A stretch of DNA of 64,000 nucleotides from Riptortus pedestris (GCA_019009955.1 CM032233.1:14521001-14585000), one strand, 5' to 3'. Positions 11,488-23,700 are shown, numbered from the stretch's first letter. A program made the numbers and translations. The notes: a model not told the origin generated them from the letters alone.

Positions 11488-13373
11488 CAAGATAAACAAA
11501 TAGTATAACATTTGCTTGTCCTTATTTACCAGAGATTGAGTAAATAGCAATGTGAAACCCCAATTGTATTGAAGGTTGCTCTATGTTCCATGAGAGAGGG
11601 GTTAAGTATTACTCATTCAATTTTTCATGAACACCACAAAAAAGCAGTTTGATTATTAAAATCATAAAAAAAGGTACTTATTGATTATCGGAAGGCCACC
11701 CATTTAAAGACGATTATTAAATTATAATTAAATGAAAGTCACTTTATTATTTAAAATAACACTTCCAGAATTTATTTGAATGACAAAATGTAATTATAAA
11801 TTAGAGTTAGCTCCAAACTGGACGATGTCGCGGAGTAGCTGCATGAAGCGGTCATCCCCGGCCGCCGCACACTGGAGCGATCCTTCAGTAATATTGGATA
11901 TTGGGGGAAAAAATAAAAGTTTTAATTTGGGATTTTGATTGTATTGTTAGTACCACATAAACCTTTTTCAATTGAGCAGATTGATTTTTAGCCATATTAT
12001 TGCAATGGTTTTTACATAATGCCTGGTTATAATTGCAATGTTAAAAAAAGCCTTGACTTATTAAACTCGTCGTGAACTCTTATTTCATTTTATAAATTAT
12101 TGTTGCTTCCAGTACACATTAAGGGTATTATAACAAATCAAAAACTGGCACAAAAGGTTTTTAAAATTCCTCTAATTTTTTTTTTTTTCATCGAGCTGAA
12201 AATAATTTTATTTAATTGAATTCGCAAATCGCTTGTATTTGCTTGAAAAAATACCACTTGGCATGCTTTTAGGAGTATATTGTCTTATTTACAACGTCGT
12301 CAGATCTTGCCTAAACTTGCCTATTCATTAAATATTTTACTTTTAGTGTTAACACTTTCGGTGCGGAAGACGTATTATACCTCCCGCGGAAATTATAAAA
12401 AACATTTGAAATTTTAGGAATGTTAGATATTCTTCCAGCTTACAAATTCTATAATTAAATACAATTTTTTAATTTATCTAATTATTTTGTTAAATTTAGT
12501 ATCGTTATGAATCATTATAAAAAAATAAATTAATATAGTTTAAAATTTTTTATATAGTTCAACCTTATTGTAATTTTAATAAAAATTAATCTATGTTAAT
12601 TAATAATGAGAATTTTAATGAAATCAATTTATTCAAAATTATAAGTCGTAGGTATATGTGTTACACTAAAAGTAATATTGATATCTAAATCACAATTTTT
12701 AGTGATAATAATTTATTAAATTAAAATAGTTATCCATCTGTAAAATTTATTGGTTAGTTCTTTATGTGCTTAATCCAATTCATATCTAGCATGAAACATA
12801 TATATTCGCTTACCCTATCACTCGCTCCAGTGTGCGCCGTCCGCCACACAAACTCTGCAAGGTAGCTGTCCAAGTGGTGAAATTATAAACGATCATCAAG
12901 TGCTGTTAATAAAAACCGTATATTGTTAATGACCGATCACTCATTTTCTGATAACAAAAGAAACAGAATGACCAAGATAAGTTAGTCAAGTATGAACAGC
13001 CTAAAGCGATAGCAATACAGGGAATAGCGATACGAGGTTTTGAACTATAAAATATTTTATCCGTAAATAATGAGTTGTCACCCGTGAAACATTTTGTTAT
13101 TTATAAATTCTCATGTGTCATTTCAATGATGATAAACAAATAGTATAACATTTGCTTGTCCATATTTGCCAGCGGGTGAGTAAATGGCAAAGTGAAACCC
13201 CCATTGTTTTGAAGGTTGCTCCATGTCCCATGAGAAATGGGTAAAGTGAGTATTACTGATTCAATTTTTCATGAACACCTTAAAAAAGCGGTTTGATTAT
13301 TAAAATCATAAGAGACGGTATTTATCGATTATCGGGAGGCCACCCATTTAAAGACGATTATTAAATTAAATAA
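11488..13373. repeat. Direct-repeat pair of about 255 bp bounding 1.4 kb
   Basis: 11488-11735 and 13118-13373 share long matching runs, for example GATAAACAAATAGTATAACA, TCAATTTTTCATGAACACC and GGCCACCCATTTAAAGACG, at roughly 85-90% identity by eye. They could be terminal repeats of a small LTR-type element or the result of local duplication. The expected TG..CA ends are not evident and no coding frame lies between. Confidence 0.6.
11868..12834. mobile_element. Non-autonomous TIR transposon with 5-bp target duplication
   Basis: Terminal inverted repeats CACACTGGAGCGA (11868-11880) and TCGCTCCAGTGTG (12822-12834) are perfect complements. CGCCG flanks both sides (11863-11867 and 12835-12839). 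The interior is AT-rich without a coding frame. The superfamily is uncertain; with GC-rich flanks in an AT-rich region the duplication is unlikely to be chance, but it is short. Confidence 0.68.
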
Positions 13374-13469
13374 ACTTAAAAGGGAAAATCAGTTGAGTAT
13401 TATTTACAGATAAAATATTTACTCGTTTAAAACCTGTTATCGCTATTATATGGTGATGTTGTATATCAT

Positions 13470-13946
13470 GCATGGGCAATGTTGCGGGCCAAACTTGAGT
13501 GTGCAAAAACGTTCGCGGGCCGCTTTTAAAAGTAGTGCATTTTAAAGTAGTGTTCATAATTTTTAACGATAGATATCAGACATGAAATCATACGACAATG
13601 TAATTATAAAACAATTTATTAAAATTACAAAATGAAATGAAAAAAAATAGGTACAACTTTAAAATAAAATCGTAAAATTTGGAATTAATACAAACAACGA
13701 AAGTGAAATAGCGATACCGAAATCAATGAGACACTTGAGATTGAATTAGGGAAACTAATCCATCGATGTTTGGATTAATTCCACTGATACAAAGACGAAA
13801 AGAATTTTCCAAATTATCGTCAGTCAGCCTTGTACGATGTTTTGATATAAAACTTTCATCATTGAAAAGAACTGTTCGCATTTATAAGTACTGCCAAACG
13901 CACGAATCTCTCCTCATCTTCCTCATCTGGAGTAAGTAGTGTAATT
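13470..13946 (-). mobile_element. hAT relic, copy 1
   Basis: Begins TGGGCAATGTTGCGGGCC and carries, in antisense, a decayed transposase C-terminal dimerisation region (KHRTRLTDDNLENSFRL-like near 13800-13850). Closely related to 22322-22885 and, inverted, to 47240-47740. The end at 13946 is cut off by a HINE. Confidence 0.72.
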
Positions 13947-14054
13947 TTAGCAGATTTCCCTTATTGAGGTCGTACTCATGACGCAAGTTTTGAAAAATTT
14001 CCTCAAATGTCCATCGATCCTACCCAGGAGATGACGAAAATGAGGTCCGTTCAA

Positions 14055-14090
<36 letters not shown>

Positions 14091-14575
14091 CTGTTAACGC
14101 TCTAGCGGTCGCAATTTTTGTTTGATCGTTACCAAACTTCATATTTAAGCGTTTTACGTAAAAAGAAAGATCGAGTTCGTTAATGGCTGAAATCGAACCA
14201 GTGGGAGGGGGGGTTTAGAGGGGGAGATGTTTGAAAATTACATATTTCCGTTATTATGCGTCAGATCGAAAAATTGTATAGAATCAATCTTATTGCAAAT
14301 TAAATTTACTATAAATATTGTTCTATACATTTATTCTGTATCTTGAATATTAACCGAGATATTTGCATTTGATGCATGTGTGTGGTCGGCAGGAGTCGGC
14401 TACGTTCGGCACTCTCCGCCGAGAGCTAGGGCGGGCCGTTTCGGTAACTGTTCGTCCCTAGTGAATAGGTTTAGAGATTCCTTACTACTACTGTTGTTAT
14501 TAGGCGGATTTCTCTATTGTAAAACTGCACATGGGAAATCTGCTTAGTTTACGCAGCCCCTGTGTGACGGACTGT
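13947..14575 (+). mobile_element. HINE-like element, short subtype
   Basis: Sense copy with TTAGCAGATTTCCCTTA at the 5' end (hairpin half deleted), (AT)n at 14057-14086, core, short-subtype block (CGGGCCGTTTCGGTAACTG), GGGAAATCTGCTTAGTTTAC, stem-loop region CGCAGCCCCTGTG and GACGGACTGTT. Inserted in a hAT relic. Confidence 0.87.
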
Positions 14576-15234
14576 TTTTTCTCGTTAACTTGAACATAAC
14601 AGAATTATTTGTAATTTTTAGTGTTTAGCCTTCATTTGGCCCCAACTTCGACTCATTCAGTTTTCACTGTACCAATAGACATCTCATGACCAGTTTAAAT
14701 TTCAAGTACCACTTACATAGATTTGTTATTAGAGAAATAGACAATATAATATGTGACGTCCTCAGCATGTCATTGCAGCAAGTGGGAAGTCTGCTTAGCT
14801 CAGGCAGCAAGTTCAACAATGATTAAGAAATGAATGTAGAATGAGTTCCTTAAGAATTTCATTATATCCGCTAAAATGATCCAGTTGCCGTTTTCTTATA
14901 ACATCTCGTGTTGGAGAGGGATTTTTTTTTCTACCCAATCTAAGCTGGAAGATTTGTACAACCTTGATTTTATAATGCGGCAAATATTAGCATTTTCGAT
15001 CTTGGAAATATGAAACCTTCCCCTAACCAATTTGGCCATTTGACTAACAGTGGGCGGCATGACCTCATATCAATATCTGTAATTTTCTTTCAAAGACTGT
15101 ACAATTTTCATTCTTTTTATAAAAGGTCCTACAGAAAAAGTGCATTATGAATCTGATCTATTTATACAAGTTTAGCACTGGAGCCTCTGTTACTAACTGT
15201 GTCTACCGTCATTCTATGATTTGGACTAAAATAA

Positions 15235-15300
15235 TAGTCATTTAATCACGGTGTTCATCCACACGCTACGTCCTGTAGCTTCATCAGGAAAGGAAGTCCC
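15235..15300 (-). other. Decayed Penelope-type end motif
   Basis: On the minus strand the sequence reads CCTGATGAAGCTAC, a loop, GTAGC, then GTGTGGATGAAC. The CTGATGA box and the following hairpin resemble the hammerhead-like part of Penelope-like element ends, but the GAAAC box is missing. Weak on its own. Surrounding 14580-15470 has no other recognisable feature except a minus-strand HINE scrap at about 14775-14815. Confidence 0.4.
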
Positions 15301-15475
15301 TATTATTAAGAACAAGGATAGAAGACCATAGGGACATTCAGTAGTTTCCCGTTGCCTTCTGCATGAGGCTATCCAACTATAGAGAATATAGTAAATAACA
15401 ATATGTACAGCTCTCCACCCTGAATGCTTTTCAAGAACTATATTTACGGCTATTCTTAAGAGAAATAAAAAGAAA

Positions 15476-15585
15476 AAGTCCGTCACGCAGGGGCTGCATG
15501 TACTATTCCTAGTAATTTGTTACTGTAATTTATAATGAATCAGAATAATGTTTATCTAATCAAATTAATACTTTATTTAATTCCT
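15476..15585 (-). mobile_element. HINE-like fragment, internally deleted
   Basis: AAGTCCGTCACGCAGGGGCT is fused directly to the long-subtype segment TTATAATGAATCAGAATAAT, so several hundred bases are missing. The 45 bp upstream (AATGCTTTTCAAGAACTATA onwards) recur upstream of the HINE at 17568. Confidence 0.7.
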
Positions 15586-15689
15586 TATGACGTTTCGGCA
15601 TTTTTAAATAATCTTATAAAATAATTTTACATTGTTGACATAAAATTATACAATCTCTGATACGTGTGGTAATATATCATAACATTTAA

Positions 15690-16544
15690 TCGTAACAACT
15701 GTTTTAAACGTAACCTTAGTTTTACATAAAAGCCCCTCACGCAGGGGCTGCGTAAACTAACCAGATTTCCCACGTGATGTTCTACAATAGAGAAATCTGG
15801 CTAATAATAACAGTAGTAGTAACCTATTCACGAGTAATAGTTACGGAAATAGCCGCACTAGCTCTCGGCGGAAAGTCCCGAACATAGCCGACTCCTGCCG
15901 ACCACACACACAGTACAAATGCAAATATCTCGGTTAATATTCAAGATACAGAATACATGTATAGAACAATATTTATATAAAATTTAATTTTCAATATGAT
16001 TGATTCTATACTACTAATTTTTGATCCGACGCATAATAACGGAGATATTTCGAATTTTCAAACATCCCCCCTCTAAACCCCCCTCCCACTGGTCCGATTT
16101 CAGCCATTAACGAACTTAACCTTTCTTTTTACATAAAACGATTAAATATGAAGTTTGGTAACGATCAAACAAAAATTGCGACCGCTAGAGCGTTAACAGA
16201 CAAATATATATATATATATATAAAATTTTGAACGGTCCTCATTTTCGTCATCTCCTGGGTAGGATCGATGGACATTTGAAGAAATTTTTCGAAACTCGCG
16301 TCATGTGTAGGACCTCAATAGCTGATTTCCCTCAAGGGAAATCTGCTAAAACGTTTAATTATGGGGTTCAGTAACGATCAAACTAAATTTGCGACCTGTA
16401 GAGCGATGACAGCCGCATATTGCACCGACCTCATTATGGTCACCTTCTAAGGAGAATCGCCTGGACATTTCCAAGGAACGATTGGAAAATAACATCGTGA
16501 GTAACAACCTCGACAGATGATTTCCCTCGAGGGAAATCTGCTAG
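15690..16544 (-). mobile_element. Older HINE copy containing a younger one
   Basis: CTTAGTTTTACATA at 15715-15729 continues at 16350 with AACGTTTAATTATGGGGTTC, AGTAACGATCAAACTAAATT and the end hairpin GATTTCCCTCGAGGGAAATC + TGCTAG. In ordinary copies TTACATAAAACGTTTAA is contiguous. The older copy is clearly more diverged than the inserted one. Confidence 0.72.
15730..16349 (-). mobile_element. HINE-like element, short subtype, full length
   Basis: Left end AAGCCCCTCACGCAGG, inverted motif, short-subtype block (GAAATAGCCGCACTAGCTCT), core, a short (AT)n at 16205-16222 and a terminal hairpin TTTCCCTCAAGGGAAAT + CTGCTAA. Nested in an older member of the same family. Confidence 0.88.
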
Positions 16545-16667
16545 AAGGAGCTTTTCATCTGAGGAAAGCAAATTTATATTTCCTTCGCTCTCTTAAAGCC
16601 TGCCCAGATTAAATCCCTATTATTCAACTTATTGTGTTCCTATTTTCTCTTCATCTTCTTCATTCAT

Positions 16668-17172
16668 CCGAGATATTTGGATTTTTCAGTTTTCAGCCTT
16701 CAGCAAACCCCCACTTCTACTCATGCTACATAAATAATACTCGGTCATTTAATAAACCACATTATTCCAACATTAAATACCAAATATTGTTTTCAAGAGA
16801 CCTGTGTTATACGACATACCTGCAAATATATTCTGGTGACCCTCCCCCCGTCTTATGTTTTTGGGTTACTTAATTTGATTGATTGAGAAAAAATTATTCC
16901 GATTCATTATAAATTAGAGTACTAGATATAGTAAATACTTTTCAATCAAATTAATGTATATATTCTGATATATTACAGTAATTGTTTTTCTTTCCGGTGA
17001 GAGTCGGGTTGGCAGGCCTGTTTGTTTACATTTCAGACGCTTCCCACCAGGAGGAGAAGATTTCTTATTACCGTTTGTATTTATTCACTTAATTTTCAAG
17101 GTGGTGTTGTGTTACCAGTAAACGTCACGAAGGAAATCTGCTTAGTTTACGTAGCCCCTGCGTGACGGACTT
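16668..17172 (+). mobile_element. HINE-like element, 3' half, long subtype
   Basis: Starts mid-core at CCGAGATATTTGGATTTTTC and runs through the long-subtype block to GGAAATCTGCTTAGTTTACG, CGTAGCCCCTGCG and TGACGGACTT. The 5' half with tract and hairpin is absent. The next bases (17177-17215: GTTTTCGGCCTTCAGTAAAT) are core of another sense copy, suggesting insertion into it. Confidence 0.75.
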
Positions 17173-17215
17173 TTTTTAGTTTTCGGCCTTCAGTAAATCC
17201 CCACTCGCCGTTCGG

Positions 17216-17517
17216 CATCAATAGGTGTAATTCTGAAAAATGTGTAGTCGTCTTGCTTTCACTCTGTTCAGCAGCAACCCAAAAAGTAGTTTTCAAATTC
17301 CATTTATGAATGATAATACTCTGAAGTTACTTACTGAGGAAGCTAATGGCTCACTTTTCGAGGGTTTTAGGAGAGGAAGAAATTAATGAGTCAAACTGAA
17401 TAAATTACGCACATTAATAAGTTTGAGAATTTTTTACTTCAGAAACTTGGACACAAACTAAACCCAAACCTTGCAACTTTTTCCTTCCGTTATTTATTGG
17501 TTAATCGTTTTCCCCAA
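17216..17517. other. Intron stretch, nothing recognised
   Basis: No repeat end or domain-like frame seen. A 50-bp segment at 17518-17567 repeats 15428-15475. Confidence 0.4.
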
Positions 17518-17567
17518 AATGCTTTTCAAGAACTATATTTACGGCTGTTCTTAAGAGAAATAAAAAG

Positions 17568-18454
17568 AAGTCCAGGGGGCTGCGTAAACTAAGCAGATTT
17601 CCCTCGTGAAGATTAGTAATAGATAAACCTACATAATACTAATGCAACTCAATCGACAATATTAAGTGAATAAGTACAAACTGTAATAAGAAATCATTCC
17701 CCTGCCGGCGGGAAGCGTCTCAAATGAAAACAAACAGGTCTGCCAACGGCTCAGCGGTAAGAAAAACAATAAATGAAACATATCAGAATATAACATATTC
17801 ATTTTATTAAAAACTATGTACTATACCTAGTAATTTGTTTCTGTAGTTTATAATGAATCAGAATAATTTTTATCTCAATCAATCAAATATTAGTAGTCCA
17901 AAAATTTATGACGGGGGGGGGGGGGGTCAGAAGAACATATTCCATCTATCTCGTATAATAAAGGTCTCTGGAAAACCATATTTGGTATTAAGCTTCGAGT
18001 AATGTGGTTTATTATATAACAGAGTATTGTTTGTGTAACATGAGTAGGAGTGAGGGTTTACTGAAGGCTGAAAACTGAAAAATGCAAATATCTCGGTTAA
18101 TATTCAAGATAGAGAATAAATATATAACAATATTTATGGTAACTTTAATTTGCAATAAGATTTATTCTATACACTTTTTTGATCCGACTTATAGTAACGG
18201 AGATATTTTGAACTTTCAAATATCTCCCCCTCTAAACCCCCCCCCCTCCTCCTGGTCCGATTTCAGCCGTTAACGAACTTCATCTTTCGTTTTGCATAAA
18301 ACGACTAAATGTCGAGTTTGGTATATACAGTTTTGAACGGACCTCATTTTCGTCATCTACTGAGTAGGATCGGTGGACATTTGAAGAAAAATTTCAAAAA
18401 TTATGTGATGAGTACGACCTCAATAGTTGATTTCCCTCAAGGGAAATCTGCTAA
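17568..18454 (-). mobile_element. HINE-like element, long subtype, no microsatellite
   Basis: Left end AAGTCCAGGGGGCTGCG (shortened), long-subtype block with GAATCAGAATAATTTTTATC and a G run at 17912-17926, core, and a direct join of GAGTTTGGTA to TATACAGTTTTGAACGGACC where other copies carry the tract. Terminal hairpin TTTCCCTCAAGGGAAATC + TGCTAA. Confidence 0.85.
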
Positions 18455-19117
18455 AATGTTTTCTAAATCATACACCGGGTGTTTCACACGATGCTGGTTG
18501 TTTGGTTGTCAATATCCACCATAGTTCTGTTGAATGTATACTTTAACTTTAGAAGTAATCTCGTATTTATGTAAAACGAACTAATCTGAGTACTCCGAAT
18601 TCAATGATTATTTAAGAAATAACTTTTGAGATAGATAGATAATTTTGAACTGACCTCGTTTTCGTTATATCCCAATGGCTGGTGATAGTTGATTTACTAT
18701 TTATTATTCTTATAAATTACGGCCATAATTTATTCTTATAAATTATTTATTAGTTTATCCTTTATACAATATTAACAGACTTCTAATCAAAATGAAAAAT
18801 GATTGAAGTGGAAGCCTTGCCACTGGAATTTTTAATCGCAGAATTAATTTACGAGGAAATAATTCAAAATATCATTATAAAATTCTTCCTCGAGGGGAAA
18901 TTTTAAGCTGACGAATTGATTGTAAAACAATTCAGGATTCTAATATAAACTACCCTTGAAATCGTAAAATAACATTTCCTCTTGTTATAAAGGTAATGAA
19001 TATACATTGTTTGGCCAGCCCATGAAGTACGGCATTTGTTAGAAGGATCATGTACTCATATTATGATTCTCTCCTCACATGTTTTGCTGTTATCAAACAA
19101 AGTGCGCCTTCAGCGTT
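18455..19117. other. Intron stretch with small HINE scraps
   Basis: Contains GATAGATAGATAATTTTGAA at about 18632, followed by CCTCGTTTTCGTTAT (a HINE fragment). Otherwise no recognisable sequence. Confidence 0.4.
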
Positions 19118-19224
19118 TTAGCAGCTTTTCCTTAAGGGAAGTCATAACACGATTTTCCCCAAATGTTCATCAATCCTTCCTAGCAGATCTCGAAAATGAG
19201 TCCGTTCAAAATTATATATATATT

Positions 19225-19581
<357 letters not shown>

Positions 19582-19844
19582 TGCAATTTTTATATAGCAA
19601 TTATATTTATAGCAGCAATCAAGCAATTTTTGCGTGATCGTTACCAGACTCGATATATAAGCGTTTCATGCAAAACTAAACGTCAAGTTCGTTAATGGCT
19701 GAAATTGGACCAGTGGGAGGGACGGAGGTTTAGAGGGGGAATTTTGAAAATTCTTAATATCTCCCATACTATACGTCAGATCTAAAGATTGTATAGAATT
19801 AATCTTATTGTGATTTAAATTTGCCATAAATATTGTTCTTCTTA

Positions 19845-20115
19845 TTCTGGACCCTATATTATTTATATATTCTTCATATTTTAAGGCAAGGGTCTCCAAT
19901 AAAAAACATTTATTTCGGTGCAAACCTTATTGCAACTGGCCTACATGTTTCGTGGCTTATTTGCCACATCTTCAGGGGCTATCCCTTTAAAAAAAAATTT
20001 ATTAATAACATTAATTTAACACATCCCTTAATAATTCTTTTGCTACATATTGTATTAGTAAATGCCTACATCTATGATATATTTAGTAAATCTAATTATA
20101 AATTGCTACTTACAT
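19845..20115 (-). mobile_element. Penelope-like terminal fragment with hammerhead-like core
   Basis: In antisense: conserved ATATCATAGATGTAGGC, GAATTATTAAGGGATGTG, then at 19981-19938 AGCCCCTGAAGA, a hairpin GTGGC/GCCAC with loop AAATAA, GAAAC, ATGTA and GGCC, followed by the AATAAA-containing segment that ends at TATGAAGAA. The order CTGANGA, hairpin, GAAAC, then a short stem is that of hammerhead ribozymes in Penelope-like element ends. One extra base sits between CTGAAGA and the hairpin. Related copies: 27868, 29395, 38138 and 55845. Confidence 0.6.
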
Positions 20116-20554
20116 TTCTGAAGTGAACGTTTACCTTTTACTGTCCTCACAGAGGAGTACTAGTTATAATTTACAGTACTAGATATAGTAAATAGTTTTC
20201 TATAAAATAAATATGTTATATTCAGATATATTTCATTAATTGCTCTTCTTTCCGGTCAAGATTCTATTTATTCAGTGCTGCCTTACCATTTGTATTTTAC
20301 TTAACTTTCACGGTGGTGTTACCAGTATGTAGATTTATCTGTTGTAAACCTTCCCGTAGGAAATCTGCTTAGTTTATGCAGCCCCTGCGTGATGGACTTT
20401 TTGCTGTCAGTAAACCTCCAACTCCTACTAATGAGATTTTAACTTCAAGCACCTGGCCCGTTAAACAGCTCAGTTACAGCTTAAATTTCAAGTCCTTTTT
20501 GAATAAGAATTGTTAATACAGGAAAAATGGATAATAGTGTCCGCTCAATAGCGT

Positions 20555-20606
20555 GTCCAGCACGTGGGAAATCTGCTTAGATTACTCAACCCCTGCACGG
20601 GCTTTT
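20555..20606 (+). mobile_element. HINE-like 3' terminal scrap
   Basis: CACGTGGGAAATCTGCTTAG, then CAACCCCTGCACGGGCTTTT. The following bases to about 20660 (TTCACTTAATTCCCACTCCT) belong to a second sense copy. Confidence 0.6.
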
Positions 20607-20739
20607 TTGTTTTCATCCTTCACTTAATTCCCACTCCTACTCATGGGATTTTCACTTTTCAACAATTATATCACAAGTCATCTCATGCTTAACTTGCAGA
20701 TTGTGTTTACATAGTCCACTTATTCCTGGAGAAATAAGA

Positions 20740-21115
20740 AAGTCCATCGCGGAGGGGCTGCGTAAACTAAGCAGATTTCCCACGTGCTGGTAAAACAGAC
20801 AAGTGATATCTCACCTCTGATTGAATAGCAGAAAGTACGAATAACTCGCTTAATACTTGAGTTACCAAAAAATGCATAGAAAACCATTGTAGAAAATCAT
20901 AAATTTAACGAGATTGGTCCTACAACATTTTCTGATTCTACTCATAATAACGGAGATATTTTGAATATTCTAATCCGCCCCCCTCTCTAAACCACCACTA
21001 GTCCAGGTCCAATTTCAGCCAATAACAGATATGATCATTAGTGTTGGCTGAAACTGCTAAATATCGAGTATGGTATAGATCAAATAAACATTTTCAAGTA
21101 AAGAACGAAAAAACT
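20740..21115 (-). mobile_element. HINE-like element, diverged subfamily
   Basis: Left end AAGTCCATCGCGGAGG with intact inverted motif. Then a distinct block (AAAGTACGAATAACTCGCTT) also found at 45380-45420, followed by a diverged core. No terminal hairpin; it gives way to another copy at about 21120. Confidence 0.7.
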
Positions 21116-21138
21116 TAATTGATTGCGTCATCACATAA

Positions 21139-21567
21139 CATATTTGAATGTCTCACAAAGTAATAGTCCAATGAAAAATATATTTGGAATTTAACCTTGA
21201 AATGAAGTGGTCCATGATATTACAGCTTATAGTAAATATGATATGAGTAGGAGTGGGGGTTTACTGATGACCGACAACTAAAATATGGAAATATCTCGGT
21301 TAAAATTCAATACAGAGAAAACATGTGTATAAGAACATTTATAGAACATTAAAATTGCAATACGAATGATTCAATAAAATTTTTGATCCGAGGTATAACA
21401 ACGTAGACATTTCAAATTTCTGAAATTCTCCCCCTATGAACCCCCTTCCCACTGGTTCGATTTTAGCCGTTAACGAAGCCCATCTTCATTTTTACGTAAA
21501 ACGTTTAAATATCGAGTTTGGTAACGTTTAGACAAGAAATGCGACAGCTAGAGCGTTAATAGACAAG

Positions 21568-21632
<65 letters not shown>

Positions 21633-21746
21633 TTAAAATTTTGATCGGACCTCATTTTCGTTATCTTCTGGGCAGGATCGATGGGCATTTGAAGAAATTT
21701 TTCCGAAATCATGAGTACAACTTCAAACCTAAGGGAAATCTGCTAA
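21139..21746 (-). mobile_element. HINE-like element, 5'-side complete, left end missing
   Basis: Begins within the subtype block (GTCTCACAAAGTAATAGTCC), has core, (TA)n at 21566-21632, GATCGGACCTCATTTTCG and AAGGGAAATCTGCTAA. A minus-strand family scrap (CGTGACGGACTTTCAC) follows at about 21800-21820. Confidence 0.75.
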
Positions 21747-21997
21747 AAACCATTTGAGATGACATCTTCATCGTTGGAAACCTTCTTAGTTTACGCACTA
21801 CCTGCGTGACGGACTTTCACTAATTTTGTCACCTCTAATTCATGCACTTTATTAAATGTATTTGAAGGATTTGATGTGTTTATAGACTAATATTTAGAAT
21901 TATTTAGTAGTTATATGCATAGTTTACTAATTATAGGCATTAACTAATAGCTCCCAGCATGAATAATTAATGTACTAACAATGGTGGGGGTCCGCAG

Positions 21998-22105
21998 GAT
22001 GAGATGGGACCTACATCTGAAATCCCTGACCTATCGCAGCCACCAACTAAATCAGCTGCTTCCAGATCATTACCTCACTTTCATAAACTAATAACTAACC
22101 TTCAG
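21998..22105 (+). CDS. ADAMTS-like protein, second linker exon
   Basis: 108 bp (36 codons), acceptor GTCCGCAG and donor GTAAGT, phase 0 at both sides, in frame with exons 1880-2046 and 32016-32139. The product begins DEMGPTSEIPDLSQPPTKSA and ends HKLITNLQ: polar, proline/serine-rich, without cysteines. It probably extends the flexible spacer. The call rests on good splice sites and phase; no domain supports it, so an alternative is a fortuitous open stretch. Confidence 0.55.
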
Positions 22106-22321
22106 GTAAGTTTACACAATTTCCTATTTGTTGGTTTTATTCAGTTATCAACTTTTTATTAATTACATATAATACATAATTGTATCATAAAACAACTAAT
22201 ACAGATTAACACAATTATATAAGCTGAACCCCAATCGCATGGGAATAATCCTGCAAGCAATTGTAAATAAAATCTTAACCTTATTCAGTTATTAACAATT
22301 ACTAAACTTGTTCCTATAAAT

Positions 22322-22885
22322 CAGGTATGGGCAACAGTTGGCATGTTGCGGGCCAAACTTTAGTGTGCAAATACGTTAGTGCGCCCCTTTTAAAAGTAGT
22401 GCATTTTAAGGTAGTGTTCATAATTTTTAACGATAGCTATCAGGCATGAAATTATACGACAATGTAATTATAATGCAATTTATTAAAATAACAAAATGAA
22501 ATGAAAAAAATAGGTGCAGCACTATAATTAAATCGTAAAATTTAGAATTGTTACAAACAACGAAAGTTAAATAGCGACACCAAAACCAATGAGACAAGCT
22601 TGAATTTGGGAAATTAATCCATCGATTTTGGATTAATTCCACTGATACAAAGACGTAAAGAATTTTCCAAATTATCTTCAGTCAGCCTTGTACGATGTTT
22701 TGATTTATTAACTTTCATCAATGAAAAGAACTGTTTGCATTTATAAGTACTGCCAAACGCACAAATCTCTCCTCATCTTCCTCATTTGGAGTAAGTAGTG
22801 TAATGTTTTTGGTTTAATTGGGTTTTTCAAAATGTGTCGCGGGCCAGATCTAGTCTAAGAGAGAGCTGGTTGTTGCCCACATCTC
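22322..22885 (-). mobile_element. hAT relic, copy 2
   Basis: Ends CAGGTATGGGCAAC and GTTGCCCACATCTCG are near-complementary. The interior matches 13470-13946 almost throughout and includes, in antisense, the transposase C-terminal remnant with stops. The repeated GCGGGCCA near both ends is a feature of this family here. Confidence 0.72.
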
Positions 22886-22899
22886 GGGAAATATAAAGC

Positions 22900-23229
22900 T
22901 GTAAGAAAAAATCCTTTTTAAGTAATTTATATTACATATTGATAATATGTGGGATAATCAAATAAAACCAAAAATGGGGGGTAATTAAAGAAAATATGTC
23001 TTTCTAGGTGTATGAATTATGAAATAAAGTGTGGTTATTTCCATTAAATGTTACAAAAATAATAATACGTCAAATGTTATTTATTTTCTATGGTAAATTT
23101 ACTAATATTATGTCAATTCATTTATTTACCTATTATTAAATATCTAATTTATTTGATTTTTTTAAATTTGCTTAAATTCAGTGAACGCATTTTTAAAAAA
23201 AAGTATAATTTTAATAATATATTAATTTT
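22900..23229. other. Intron stretch, nothing recognised
   Basis: Very AT-rich, no repeat end or coding signal seen. Confidence 0.4.
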
Positions 23230-23700
23230 GTTAATCTTAACAGCACATTAAATACATGACATACAATTTTAATTTATTGACATGCTTTTTTACTAGTTTT
23301 AGATCTATCAAAGGATAACACACTTTATAAATTATGAGAAACTTATACCCAAAGACACAATCTACACGATCATAAACTCTTTTTTGACCGAGAAGACAAA
23401 TATTTTTTAGCTTTATTTTAAGTTGAATATTTCTGATAGGATCCATCTTGTATATAAAAACATCCTTCAGACATGAAATTTTTTAGTTTATTTTTAAACA
23501 AAGAAAATTTTGTTTGACTTAAGATTGATTTAATTGACATCAGACATTCGGGAAGTGCTTTAAATAGTTTTACTCCTGAAAATGATACGGACATCTCGAA
23601 ATATTTGTGTTTGTGAGTGAGGATTTGAAGCATATAATTGTGTCTTGTAACTCGCTTAATATTCAAATTAGAAAAAAATTTAATTGGTAAGTATTTTTTA
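23230..23700 (-). mobile_element. LINE C-terminal relic
   Basis: The minus-strand frame 23666-23418 contains SVSFSGVKLFKALPECLMSI followed by KSILSQTKFSLFKNKLKNFM. The pattern (G.KLFN.LP..I + ..FK..LK.FL) is typical of the region after the reverse transcriptase in CR1/Jockey-type non-LTR retrotransposons. Paralogous to the HINE-split copy at 10200-11110. The clade cannot be fixed from this much sequence. Confidence 0.55.
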
